Origin: Alkalihalobacillus sp. BA299
Lineage (GTDB): Bacteria; Bacillota; Bacilli; Bacillales; Bacillaceae_F
Length of the DNA: 64,000 nt
Direction of reading: 5' to 3'
Assembly (NCBI RefSeq): GCF_017745675.1
Contig: NZ_JAFLJM010000014.1
Span: 1 to 64,000 of the forward strand
Part shown: one piece after another, positions 33,577 to 41,804 of the stretch
Position numbering within the stretch: position 1 is the first letter of the stretch
Layout: the number at the start of each line of letters is the position of its first letter
Program-made: the position numbers and the translations under genes
The notes under the pieces: generated by a model
Told to the model about the DNA's origin: nothing
Seen by the model: the letters and a program-made list of their open reading frames with translations, nothing else
Databases searched by the model: none

Positions 33577-34458
33577 TTAATTACTTTCAATAGGTTCACT
33601 TCTCATATATCCCTTCTTAGCATGAAAAACACTCATTGAATTAGAAATTGTCCCGCATTCAAATAACTCAGTGATATAGGTACAAACAGCCATTGCAGCC
33701 ATTCGATTGGTTAATAAACGTTGTGGATCACTAGAAGAAAGCTCTTCACAAGACATTTCAGAAGGTTTTTTAATTTCATCATCATCCTCTAAAATCTCAG
33801 GGAAGCGACTAGCCACAGGCTCTAAAATGGTTTCGCCTTTAAGTTTAAGTCCACAAACAACTTGCCCAGTCCATCCACTTTCGTTATATGCAGTTAATTC
33901 TTCATCGGTCCATTTTTCTTTAGGTCGTTGAGGAAAATCAGACGGTACAACAGCACTTTCATTCCCGCTATCTAAATATAAAAGATTGGGAACTTGCTCG
34001 AAAAGTTGATGAAATATTTTTCGCGTATAGTTGTTATCTACGCAACCTATAAGGATAGGTAAAACTGTATAAGAACTAACAAAACCTTCTATCTTCTGAT
34101 AATCTACATTGAAGAGATTTAAAAGAGTAGAAACATCTTCAACAAATTTCTCAGTATAAGATGATATGTTTATGTTATAAGCTGCGCTATATCGTTTGGC
34201 TAAAATATCTGCCTTTTTCTTACCGACATTTGCTTCAACAAACAACTGATTTTTTAAATTCTTACGTTCTATTTCATCAAAATCTGCTAAACAATAGTAA
34301 CCTTGCTGACCGAAAAGTGACATCATTTGGGCTACTTGTTGTGCTAAATTGCTACCTGTTCCACCAACACCTACCTGCACAATAATAGGATATAGCTTCT
34401 TTCTTTCGGAATTTGAATACTCTTTCTTTAGAAGGTCAATTACATTACCCACGAACAT
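33577..34458 (-). CDS. ThiF/E1-like adenylyltransferase (PRTRC type)
   Basis: A 293-residue E1-like protein that would adenylate the C-terminus of a ubiquitin-like partner. The nucleotide-binding loop is VQVGVGGTGSNLAQQVAQ and the E1 signature reads CLADFDEIERKNLKNQLF. A second region with GWTGQVVCGLKLKGE could supply a catalytic Cys. It is the last gene of a cassette with an E2-like and a Ub-JAB protein, overlapping the latter by 14 bases. The gene set matches the PRTRC (ParB-related, ThiF-related cassette) systems described mainly on proteobacterial plasmids. Confidence 0.8.
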   Translation of the reverse strand: MFVGNVIDLLKKEYSNSERKKLYPIIVQVGVGGTGSNLAQQVAQMMSLFGQQGYYCLADFDEIERKNLKNQLFVEANVGKKKADILAKRYSAAYNINISSYTEKFVEDVSTLLNLFNVDYQKIEGFVSSYTVLPILIGCVDNNYTRKIFHQLFEQVPNLLYLDSGNESAVVPSDFPQRPKEKWTDEELTAYNESGWTGQVVCGLKLKGETILEPVASRFPEILEDDDEIKKPSEMSCEELSSSDPQRLLTNRMAAMAVCTYITELFECGTISNSMSVFHAKKGYMRSEPIESN

Positions 34459-35431
34459 ACACCTCCACTACAGAAGTGTCATATTCATTAGGAACAGAAT
34501 CAAACGGATTTTCAAAAACCATTGCAGGCTCTAATTGAATATGCCTTTGCTCTTCTTTATTAAAGTACCGAACGGTTACTTCTGGAAAGAAATGATGAAC
34601 ACGCCCTACTATGGCATATAACATATTCTCTTGCCTTTCACTTTCATTATCAGTCATTGAAGGGATAGGAGCCCACTCATGATGTGAATGGATTTCCATA
34701 ACCTTTAAAAATCGAATGTCCATGAGTTTATGAGCTGTTATATATGGATCTTCAATTCGTTCTACTGTTTCTCGTAATGCAATTTGTTGAGGAATATCTA
34801 AAAAGAATATTCCTTTATCTAAATCAAGATAAATATCACCATGTAATTCCGTGCCATGCTTTTGATATATATTTTTTGATAAAGCGGTAAAATCCCGTAG
34901 GATAGTAAAAGGTATCTTCTTAGAAACAACAAAGTCTTCTGCAGAAGCAGAAGACTCATTGTTACAATCTTGATTTAAACCTTTCTTTTTAGCTTTAGGA
35001 ACGGCCATAACCATGTTTTTTTGCTTTACATAAACCATATCAGTGTATGCAGCAACAAGGTCTGGATAATCCTTTTCCAATCGCTTTCTTACATCATTAC
35101 CAGTGATTTTTTTATATTCTTCCTGGTCCTTAGTTTTATGAAGAAGTCCGTTTTCAATTTCTTCAGGTGTAAAGTAAGTTGTTACCGGAATACGCTCACC
35201 TAAATGATAGATGAATGTATCAAGGTCAACTTCAAACGGTTCTTCTTTCTTTTTAGCACTAGACGAAGAAGGGGAAGATCCAGCATTCTTTTTCGCTTCT
35301 TCCGCACGTTTAGCGATCTCTTCTTGTCTCTTTTTACGTTCTTCTTCCTCACGACGTTTCTTTTCTTCAACTTCATCCGGTAATCCGAATAGTGAAAAGA
35401 TATTAGTTTGTTCTACAGCTTTTTTAGTCAT
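34445..35431 (-). CDS. Ubiquitin-like domain fused to JAB metalloprotease (PRTRC C + A type)
   Basis: A 328-residue protein. Residues 20-65 are a charged linker. Residues 70-150 (IYHLGERIPVTTYFTPEEIENG...DYPDLVAAY...AVPKAKKKG) resemble PRTRC protein C, a small ubiquitin-like protein. The C-terminal half is a JAB/MPN domain with a perfect JAMM motif: HSH at 248-250, Ser258 and Asp261 (H-x-H-x7-S-x2-D). In most PRTRC systems the Ub-like and JAB proteins are, as I recall, separate. No Gly-Gly end is visible after the Ub-like part. Confidence 0.7.
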   Translation of the reverse strand: MTKKAVEQTNIFSLFGLPDEVEEKKRREEEERKKRQEEIAKRAEEAKKNAGSSPSSSSAKKKEEPFEVDLDTFIYHLGERIPVTTYFTPEEIENGLLHKTKDQEEYKKITGNDVRKRLEKDYPDLVAAYTDMVYVKQKNMVMAVPKAKKKGLNQDCNNESSASAEDFVVSKKIPFTILRDFTALSKNIYQKHGTELHGDIYLDLDKGIFFLDIPQQIALRETVERIEDPYITAHKLMDIRFLKVMEIHSHHEWAPIPSMTDNESERQENMLYAIVGRVHHFFPEVTVRYFNKEEQRHIQLEPAMVFENPFDSVPNEYDTSVVEVYVRG

Positions 35432-35486
35432 TTTAAATTCCTCCCAATAGGTTCATAAATTATTAATCACAAAGTTTAGTTGTTTA

Positions 35487-36167
35487 TTAAATTCCTAAAG
35501 CAAATAGCTTATTAAAGGAATAATCCATTGGCAATAACACTTCATCATCAAAATCTTTTTGATTAAATTCAGATGAAAATAGAATTGCCACATCTCTACC
35601 TAACTTGGTTTTTGCTCCCCAATCAGTTGAGAAAGGAGAGTGAAAGAAGATATTATGTTTTGTTTCCAATTCGGTAAGACAACTAATTTCTTCAAACTTA
35701 TTACCACCCATACAAACTTTTCCGTTTGATTCTACATGAGAATAGGGGAATTGAAATAAAGGTGTATCACCAGTAATTCGTTCATTCCCTTTTACTGCAA
35801 CAATTCTCGCTATCTCAACAGAATATTTATTACCTTTTTCAGTAGACCTTAAGATACAATCGTATCTGAAAATTAGTCTTGGAAAACCAACTTCAAACAT
35901 ATTTCCATTAAAGTTAATCATCCATCTTTGTTTAGGTATTTCAACATAGACTTCATAACCCCTCGATGTTTTAACGTGTTTAAAACAATTCTTAGGCAAA
36001 AAGGGACTTTCTGCTCTAGCACCCGATGTAGATGAGCTTAGAACTCTTAACAAGTCATTTAAACTCATCTTATATTTGGTTTCTCGGCCATTATCCTTTT
36101 GCAAAACATTTACTAAGTCATCAAATTTATGCAGACTTTCTGTTGAAAAGTTGATTTGAATATCCAT
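35487..36167 (-). CDS. E2-like protein (PRTRC protein B type)
   Basis: The start chosen is ATG at 36167 (MDIQINFST), behind GAGGGAG; a start six codons earlier is less likely. The key segment is TGDTPLFQFPYSHVESNGKVCMGG, matching the region of PRTRC protein B / prokaryotic E2 family D where a conserved Cys (residue 152 here) is the predicted thioester site. The C-terminus has HNIFFHSPFSTDWG, also family-like. It overlaps the preceding gene by about 40 bases and would receive the Ub-like protein from the E1. Confidence 0.7.
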   Translation of the reverse strand: MDIQINFSTESLHKFDDLVNVLQKDNGRETKYKMSLNDLLRVLSSSTSGARAESPFLPKNCFKHVKTSRGYEVYVEIPKQRWMINFNGNMFEVGFPRLIFRYDCILRSTEKGNKYSVEIARIVAVKGNERITGDTPLFQFPYSHVESNGKVCMGGNKFEEISCLTELETKHNIFFHSPFSTDWGAKTKLGRDVAILFSSEFNQKDFDDEVLLPMDYSFNKLFALGI

Positions 36168-36699
36168 TCTCTTTCTCCCTCTCATACCGTTTATTCATTT
36201 TCATCGCTTCGTATTTAAGCTTTAAGATCCCTTTTACAATTTCATGATAGAACGTAGCAAAGTAACAGAAGTAGGCAATCCCTGAATTATCAGGCAAGAT
36301 CACTATGTCTAGCTCACTCATATCAAGTTGGGTTAAAGGGGGGAACAAACTCTCAAATTGTTTCATATATGGGCTACATATTACTTGCTCAAAAATTGGA
36401 TCTTGAAAGGTATAGATACTTTCAGGTGAAGGATACTGTCCATCTTCCGTAAGAAGGTCTGGATACTTTTCCTTAAATCCCTCAATTTCATCCCCATATT
36501 CATAGAGCTTTACATTGGCAAACACCTGTTTAATACCATCCCAAAAAATTTCACTGCAAGCACTTGTATTATGTTGGGTGTGAACCATAAAGTTAGAGAA
36601 TTTTTGAACATTAATCCCTTCATCATGAAATATCTTTAACATGATTAAGTTACTAATACTCATTCTATAAGATTCATGGTCGTAAACATCCATTTCCAT
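36127..36699 (-). CDS. Uncharacterised protein of the Ub-like cassette
   Basis: A 190-residue acidic, aromatic-rich protein, no signal or membrane segment. GGGAGG precedes the ATG by seven to eight bases. No family recognised; it sits where PRTRC operons carry accessory proteins (E or F) but the sequence was not matched. The unusually long overlap with the E2-like gene indicates tight coupling. Confidence 0.6.
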   Translation of the reverse strand: MEMDVYDHESYRMSISNLIMLKIFHDEGINVQKFSNFMVHTQHNTSACSEIFWDGIKQVFANVKLYEYGDEIEGFKEKYPDLLTEDGQYPSPESIYTFQDPIFEQVICSPYMKQFESLFPPLTQLDMSELDIVILPDNSGIAYFCYFATFYHEIVKGILKLKYEAMKMNKRYEREKENGYSNQLFNRKSA

Positions 36700-36720
36700 T
36701 ATTCATACCTCCCGTTTGTA

Positions 36721-37068
36721 TTAGATAAATAAATCATCATCGTCTAATACAAATTGTTTATTTTTAGAATTAGTTAGGTCAAAGCAAACACCAAAAAGTT
36801 GCTCAAAGACAAAAAACAAATTGTGTGGATCGCAAGTGAACATTTCGCCCCCATCGTCATAGACTAAAGGGATTTCGTCCATTTCTTCTAAAGCAGCTTC
36901 AACATCTTCTAAAGTAAAGCTATCAAAGTTGATGCTATCAGTTGAAGAATGCAACCATACATGTTCAATAACCTTTGACAAACCTTTTTTATCATTGGGT
37001 TCGTTTAATTCCTCTTTGACTTCATATTGTTTAAGATTGCTTACAAATTTATCGAAATCAAAATTCAT
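36721..37068 (-). CDS. Small acidic protein of the dnaN/Ub-like operon
   Basis: A 115-residue, strongly acidic protein ending in DDDDLFI. No family recognised. It lies between dnaN and the Ub-like cassette with short gaps, behind AGGGAG. The terminal DDLFI is loosely reminiscent of a clamp-binding tail but does not match the consensus well. Confidence 0.6.
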   Translation of the reverse strand: MNFDFDKFVSNLKQYEVKEELNEPNDKKGLSKVIEHVWLHSSTDSINFDSFTLEDVEAALEEMDEIPLVYDDGGEMFTCDPHNLFFVFEQLFGVCFDLTNSKNKQFVLDDDDLFI

Positions 37069-37165
37069 ATGTTTATCTCCCTAAATAGTCTATTTTTGAA
37101 TAGAATCCTCTGAAAAATAATAAAAGGGGAAAATAAAAATGCTATTCTCCCACTTCCACTAAAAA

Positions 37166-38299
37166 TTACGTTGTTCGAACTGGTAAAATCAATTGGATAC
37201 AATCCATGTTTTCGTTTGATTCTACTGGAGTCACTAGAAAAGGTCGCATATCCCCTTGAAAGCGAAGATTAATCTCTTCTGTACTGAAAGACTTAACCGC
37301 ATCTAAAGCATATTTACTGCTAAAAGAAATAGTTAATGGCTCACCTTCAAAGTGGCTATAAGCTAACTCGACTTTTCCTTTACCTTTCTGTGGTTCAGAA
37401 GATTCTAAAGAAACCATTAAACCCTCGATTTCCATTTTGACAACACTCTTGTTTTTGCCTTCATCAGATAAAACAGCAAGTTGTTCAAGTGACTGTTCAA
37501 ACTCTTTACGATTCAAAGCAATCTCAGTTTTAAAATCGTTAGGAATCAGTCTAGAAACGTCTGGGTAGTTTCCTTCTAAAAGTCTAGATAAAAAGATTGT
37601 ATTACCATTACGAAAAACAGCCTGGGTATTTGATTGAACAAATACTTCAACATCTAGTTCAAAATCAAATACTTTAGTCATATCAATGACAGATTTGCTA
37701 GGAACGGGATACTTACTTTCTTCGCTATTTTTAACGGAGTATGTAACCTTTCCTAAGCGGTGGCTGTCCGTAGCACAAAAATCAATACAATCTTCTTTAA
37801 TATCAAAAAATACAGCCTGTAAAATTGGTCGAGTATCAGTTGTAGAAGCACAAAAAGATGTTTTTCTAACAATATCCTGAAACTCTTTCCCATTTAACGT
37901 AAAAGACGGCTGAATATCTTTTGAGATCTCCGGAAGTTTAGGGAATTCTTCTGCGGTAAATCCTGCTATATCAAATACCACACTGTTTGATGTAATTGTA
38001 GTAAAGTCTTTTTTATCTGTTTCAAAGACTACATCACCATCTTTAAGTTTTTTAACAATGTCCACTGCTTTTCTTTGAAGGACTGTTGCACCTGGTTGTT
38101 CAACAACAATATCTTCATTATCAACGGGTAAAACTACCTTAATAGAAGTATCACTACTAGAACCAGTAAATACTACTTCTTCCTCGGTAACCTTTAACAA
38201 AATACCCGATAAAATAGGTAAAGTTGAAGTTTTCGCAACACCCTTTGATGCTTTTTCAAGACCTTCTAAGATAACTGATTTTTTAACTGTAAATTTCAT
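37166..38299 (-). CDS. dnaN: DNA polymerase III beta subunit (sliding clamp)
   Basis: A 377-residue full-length clamp. Typical features include MKFTVKKSVILEGLEKASKGVAKTSTLPILSGILL, the middle CATDSHRLGKVTY and LEGNYPDVSRLIP, and the C-terminal PVESNENMDCIQLILPVRT. The clamp encircles DNA and tethers polymerases and repair proteins. The start is ATG 38299, behind GGGAGGAA. A plasmid-borne copy, beside a Rad52-like protein and a Ub-like cassette, suggests a plasmid-specific replication or repair platform. Confidence 0.92.
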   Translation of the reverse strand: MKFTVKKSVILEGLEKASKGVAKTSTLPILSGILLKVTEEEVVFTGSSSDTSIKVVLPVDNEDIVVEQPGATVLQRKAVDIVKKLKDGDVVFETDKKDFTTITSNSVVFDIAGFTAEEFPKLPEISKDIQPSFTLNGKEFQDIVRKTSFCASTTDTRPILQAVFFDIKEDCIDFCATDSHRLGKVTYSVKNSEESKYPVPSKSVIDMTKVFDFELDVEVFVQSNTQAVFRNGNTIFLSRLLEGNYPDVSRLIPNDFKTEIALNRKEFEQSLEQLAVLSDEGKNKSVVKMEIEGLMVSLESSEPQKGKGKVELAYSHFEGEPLTISFSSKYALDAVKSFSTEEINLRFQGDMRPFLVTPVESNENMDCIQLILPVRTT

Positions 38300-38331
38300 T
38301 TTATATTCCTCCCGAATTTGTTTAATAAAAT

Positions 38332-38370
38332 AAAAAAGCACAAAGAAGGAATGAACCTGTCTTTGTGCTT
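38332..38370 (-). terminator. Intrinsic terminator between the Rad52-like gene and dnaN
   Basis: On the minus strand AGCACAAAGA, thirteen bases, TCTTTGTGCTTTTTT. Only about 30 bases separate it from the dnaN start with no clear promoter, so dnaN is probably expressed by read-through. Confidence 0.75.
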
Positions 38371-38382
38371 ACTCTCTCAATG

Positions 38383-39315
38383 TTATGCAGCCTTAATTAT
38401 TTGATTTAGTTTGACTACTACTGCATCCACTGTTTTTTGATCAACAAACGTGATTAAACTGACGAAGCTGTTGAATTCTTCACCATAAGTATCACTTAAC
38501 CACTGTAATATTACCTTATGATCTACTTTCGCATTATCAATATGTTTCTTGATATGAGCTGGAGCTTTAATAAGGTCAATGTAACGGTTTATAGCTACTC
38601 GTTCCGCTTTGTAAATCTCATTAACTTTACTTACAGTTGTATTTGGATTTACACGTTGGAAAATTCTAAGTTTCTGAGCATTGGTTAAACCTAAGCATTT
38701 TTCAAGCTTGTTTGCTTCTTGCATAAGAGAAACCATCTCATTTTGTTGGTTAGAATTTTGACCGTCGTTTGTTTGGTTAGTGTTATTATTTCTCCCTTGT
38801 GGTTGGTTGTATTGTTGAGAACCTTCTGGAAGTGCATGAGATGGCAATATTGGATCATCCCAATACATAGCATTACCATCAACCTTTTGATAATTTTGTC
38901 CTTTATCTTTCAAGTCTACCCAAACTTCATCAAGAGAATATAAATAGCGGCCAATACCAAATTGTACAGCACATCTCTTTTGACTGTTTGAATAAGCGGT
39001 CTTGACAGGGTCAATATTATCATTCGGTTTAAGTTCCGCTCCATCTTCCTTATAGATCCATTCGTCATTCACTTTTACATAAATTCGGCATTTCACACCA
39101 AAGTTTTCAACTAAAGTGAATTCATTTTTCCAATACCCCATACCAAAAACTTGGTCTAAACGTGACATGATTGCACGATTCGTTACATAAGGCATGACGA
39201 CTGCTTTAACTCCATTTCTCGTTTTAACAGTTCGCTGCACCCTCCATTCAACATCATTAGCATCAAATGGTTCTTGTAACATTTTCATGATTTCTTCTTG
39301 AGTACAATTTGTCAT
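38383..39315 (-). CDS. Rad52/Rad22-family single-strand annealing protein
   Basis: A 310-residue protein starting at ATG 39315. The N-terminal 150 residues have the Rad52-type core: FDANDVEWRVQRTVKTRNGVKAVVMPYVTNRAIMSRLDQVFGMGYWKNEF...AYSNSQKRCAVQFGIGRYLY. A Gln/Asn linker and a helical C-terminal domain follow. Such proteins anneal complementary single strands and are common in phages and plasmids. It is the first gene after the family A leader at 39416-39532, in line with dnaN and the Ub-like cassette. Confidence 0.8.
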   Translation of the reverse strand: MTNCTQEEIMKMLQEPFDANDVEWRVQRTVKTRNGVKAVVMPYVTNRAIMSRLDQVFGMGYWKNEFTLVENFGVKCRIYVKVNDEWIYKEDGAELKPNDNIDPVKTAYSNSQKRCAVQFGIGRYLYSLDEVWVDLKDKGQNYQKVDGNAMYWDDPILPSHALPEGSQQYNQPQGRNNNTNQTNDGQNSNQQNEMVSLMQEANKLEKCLGLTNAQKLRIFQRVNPNTTVSKVNEIYKAERVAINRYIDLIKAPAHIKKHIDNAKVDHKVILQWLSDTYGEEFNSFVSLITFVDQKTVDAVVVKLNQIIKAA

Positions 39316-39320
39316 AATTA

Positions 39321-39360
39321 AATACACCCTTTCAAAAAAGTTTTTTAAGAAAATACACCC
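39321..39360 (-). repeat. Conserved translation-initiation repeat, copy 1
   Basis: On the minus strand GGGTGTA, a few bases, then A6-C-T6-GAAAGGGTGT directly before the Rad52-like start. The same 23-base core precedes the primase-like gene at 42341. The A6-C-T6 part can fold next to the ribosome binding site. Confidence 0.75.
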
Positions 39361-39415
39361 TAAATCTGAAAATCCGCTTAATAACTACTCGATAGGCCTC
39401 ACCTCCTTGAAATGC

Positions 39416-39532
39416 AAAAAGAGCCTTCAAGGAACAGATTAATAGACACACTTGTCGTGTGATAATCTGAACCTTAAAGGCTCCTGAGTTTAATAACTAC
39501 CCTGCTGACCTTAAAAGAGGTCGCACAAAAAA
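39416..39532 (-). ncRNA. Structured leader RNA, family A copy 2
   Basis: On the minus strand TGTGCGACC-TCTTTTA-AGGTCAGCAGGGT...ATTAAACT, then perfect 12-bp arms GAGCCTTTAAGG / CCTTGAAGGCTC, inner arms CAGATTA / TAATCTG and the apical CACACGACAAGTGTG hairpin, ending TTTTT. Arms differ in sequence from copies 1 and 3 but remain paired. Precedes the Rad52-like/dnaN/Ub-like unit. Confidence 0.8.
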
Positions 39533-39559
39533 GAAAAAAGAGTAAATAAATATAAAACT

Positions 39560-39588
39560 ATTATAAAAGAAGAAGACAAAAAGAACAA
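39560..39588 (-). promoter_or_regulatory. Promoter of the Rad52-like/dnaN unit
   Basis: On the minus strand TTGTTC, 17 bases, TATAAT, placing the transcript start about 20 bases before the family A leader. Confidence 0.65.
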
Positions 39589-39627
39589 TAGATATTTTCA
39601 AAGTGAAATAGCTTAATATAGTTTTAG

Positions 39628-39656
39628 TTCAAAAACAAGGATAACTATGATATAAT
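39628..39656 (+). promoter_or_regulatory. Promoter of the HTH/FtsK-gamma-MinD unit
   Basis: TTCAAA, 17 bases, TATAAT; diverges from the Rad52-like promoter 40 bases away. Confidence 0.65.
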
Positions 39657-39691
39657 CCTATTTATATTAAAAAACAAACATATCAATGAAA

Positions 39692-39760
39692 AAATACATA
39701 TTTGCTAAAGCGAAAACCGCTCTATTTGTTGTAGCTACAACACATAGGCGGTTTTTTGCC
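39692..39760 (+). ncRNA. Attenuator leader, family B copy 7, with covarying core
   Basis: AATACATATTTGCTAAAGCG followed by AAAACCGC...TGTAGCTACA...GCGGTTTTTT. Where other copies have GGGA...CCC this copy has GCGA...CGC, a compensated change in the small 5' hairpin. It lies between the promoter and the HTH gene at 39817. Confidence 0.75.
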
Positions 39761-39816
39761 ATTTTTTAGGGATTTGGAATATAACATGCAAGAAAGGAAA
39801 GGGGATAGAACCAACT

Positions 39817-40032
39817 TTGAATGTAGATAAATTTAAAAATATAGAATGTATGGATAATGTAGAACGATTGTTAATTATACGGAAAAGGTTAAATAAAAAG
39901 CAGTATGAATTTGCAAGGGAAATAGGAGTGAGCCCTAGCTATTTGTTAGCTGTAGAAAACTATAAAAAACCTTTTACCAAAAGTTTATTAAGAAAAATAA
40001 ATGCTTATTTACAATCAAAAGAGATGGAGTAA
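39817..40032 (+). CDS. Small XRE/Cro-type HTH regulator
   Basis: A 71-residue protein that is essentially one helix-turn-helix: LLIIRKRLNKKQYEFAREIGVSPSYLLAVENYKKPFTKSLLRKI. TTG start at 39817 with AGGAAAGGGG upstream, though the spacing is long; ATG at 39850 is an alternative. Five bases separate it from the MinD-like gene. Probable repressor of its own unit. Confidence 0.75.
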   Translation: MNVDKFKNIECMDNVERLLIIRKRLNKKQYEFAREIGVSPSYLLAVENYKKPFTKSLLRKINAYLQSKEME

Positions 40033-40037
40033 AAGCG

Positions 40038-41759
40038 ATGAGTATAAAAGTCTTTATAGGAATTAAAGAACTAGAAAATATAAAAATAGATACAATTACT
40101 AAGGCGATAGAAGAAAAGTATGCGGAATGTCAATTCGATCAAGAAACTCAAACAATTAACGCAAGACAAATGATAACAACAAACCAATATGGTTTAATCA
40201 TTGTCGATAATAAGGTTTTACCAACACTTAAAATGTATGAAAACAAAGATATCCCGTGTTCTTTTCTTTATATTTGTCCTTCTTACAAAGAAGCACAAAA
40301 AAAGAATTTAATAGTATTCAACGATATATCTGGCGTTTTAACCTGGATAAATAAACTAACAGTTACGAATGAAGAATTGGCCCAAAGTCTTGGAAATGAC
40401 GAATTAATAAAAGGAAAGAAGAATAAAAACACAAATCAATCAAACCAAAAAGAGGAAAATAAAAAAGAGACAACTAATCCCGAAGAAAATAATCAAGATA
40501 AAGAGAGTAAAAATGAAGTAAAAAGAGAGTCAAATAAAGAAAACGTTAATGACCTTACAGAAAATAGCTCTCAAGAACAGAATAATTATCAGACTTCTGT
40601 TTCTAGTTCAGTGAATAATTTAGACGATTTATACAATGAATCAGTTCAGTTGGTTATTGAAAACGGAAAAGCCAGTATAAATATGCTACAAAAAGAATTG
40701 AAAATATCCTTTCAAGAGGGTTCTACCATTATGGAGCGTATGGAACAAGACGGAATTGTAGGGCCTCGCCGAGAAGGGAAATATAGGGAAATATTAGTAA
40801 AAATAAATGATAAAAAAGAGGATGTTAACGAGTCTTTAAATAAAGAGTTAGATAAAGATTTAGATCAAGAGAGATTACTATCTGAAAATATGGATTTAGC
40901 CTCTTCCTATAAACTTTCCAAAGGAACTTATGATTTACATCGTACTATTGGAGTGTGGTCTCCGCAAGGAGGAAAAGGTACCACCACTTTTATTATGAAT
41001 TTTGCTATGTATTTGGGGAGATTAGGAAATTCACCAGCTGTCATAGAAGGAATAAGCAATAAGCAACAACTAAAAACAAAATTATTAAAATTTACAAAGG
41101 AAACGCCGCCAAAATGGGAATCTTGGGCGAGTCAAATATTCAAGCCGTATTCTTTAACAGAAAAAGAACTTCAAAAACATTATTGGGTTTACAACAATGT
41201 ATCATGGTATCCCCTTGATTACCAAGATCCCACCTTTAAATGGGATACTCATAGACTTTTTCATTACATTAATGTCAAAAGAGGACACAATACTCTTTTT
41301 ATAGATTTTCCAGGAGGGTATATGGACGAACGTTCTATGTATACTCTCAATCACAGTATTGATGAACTTTGGGTGGTAATGGACAACGATATTACTAGGA
41401 TGAAGGAATTAAAGAAGTATATACAAAAAATTGTAGGAGCGACTGACGATAGAGAGGAAATTCCAGCTAAACTTCTTTGTCTTCAAGAATTACCTTCTAG
41501 CAATAAATCTAAAGATTATGCAAAGGAGTTGGGATTACCACTTTTAGCTTCATGCCCGTATTTAGGCGAGGTTGTCCAAAGAAATCTCAATCAAGAAAAA
41601 CCTTTATTAGAACAATCTGGAATAATAGAAAAAGTGCAGCCTTCATATGAAGATATACGCCAACAAATTCAAAAATATATAAAGGAACCAATTATCCTAA
41701 AGAAGAAACCACTCCTAGCAAAAATAAAGAAGTTATTATTTAGGACTAGAAATGTATAA
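40038..41759 (+). CDS. FtsK-gamma winged helix fused to degenerate MinD-like ATPase
   Basis: A 573-residue protein. Residues 1-110 resemble a receiver-like fold and residues 125-190 are an Asn/Glu/Lys-rich linker. Residues 195-255 (LYNESVQLVIENGKASINMLQKELKISFQEGSTIMERMEQDGIVGPRREGKYREIL) match the FtsK/SpoIIIE gamma domain, which reads oriented DNA motifs. Residues 300-550 are a MinD/ParA-like domain with P-loop PQGGKGTTTF, in which the catalytic Lys is replaced by Thr, and NTLFIDFPGGYMDE. It may anchor DNA to a cell site. CpaE-like proteins elsewhere in the window share its receiver-plus-MinD plan. Confidence 0.75.
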   Translation: MSIKVFIGIKELENIKIDTITKAIEEKYAECQFDQETQTINARQMITTNQYGLIIVDNKVLPTLKMYENKDIPCSFLYICPSYKEAQKKNLIVFNDISGVLTWINKLTVTNEELAQSLGNDELIKGKKNKNTNQSNQKEENKKETTNPEENNQDKESKNEVKRESNKENVNDLTENSSQEQNNYQTSVSSSVNNLDDLYNESVQLVIENGKASINMLQKELKISFQEGSTIMERMEQDGIVGPRREGKYREILVKINDKKEDVNESLNKELDKDLDQERLLSENMDLASSYKLSKGTYDLHRTIGVWSPQGGKGTTTFIMNFAMYLGRLGNSPAVIEGISNKQQLKTKLLKFTKETPPKWESWASQIFKPYSLTEKELQKHYWVYNNVSWYPLDYQDPTFKWDTHRLFHYINVKRGHNTLFIDFPGGYMDERSMYTLNHSIDELWVVMDNDITRMKELKKYIQKIVGATDDREEIPAKLLCLQELPSSNKSKDYAKELGLPLLASCPYLGEVVQRNLNQEKPLLEQSGIIEKVQPSYEDIRQQIQKYIKEPIILKKKPLLAKIKKLLFRTRNV

Positions 41760-41804
41760 ACAAAAGTCATATACTTAAATTATTAATTGTTTTTTCTTTT
41801 TTCT

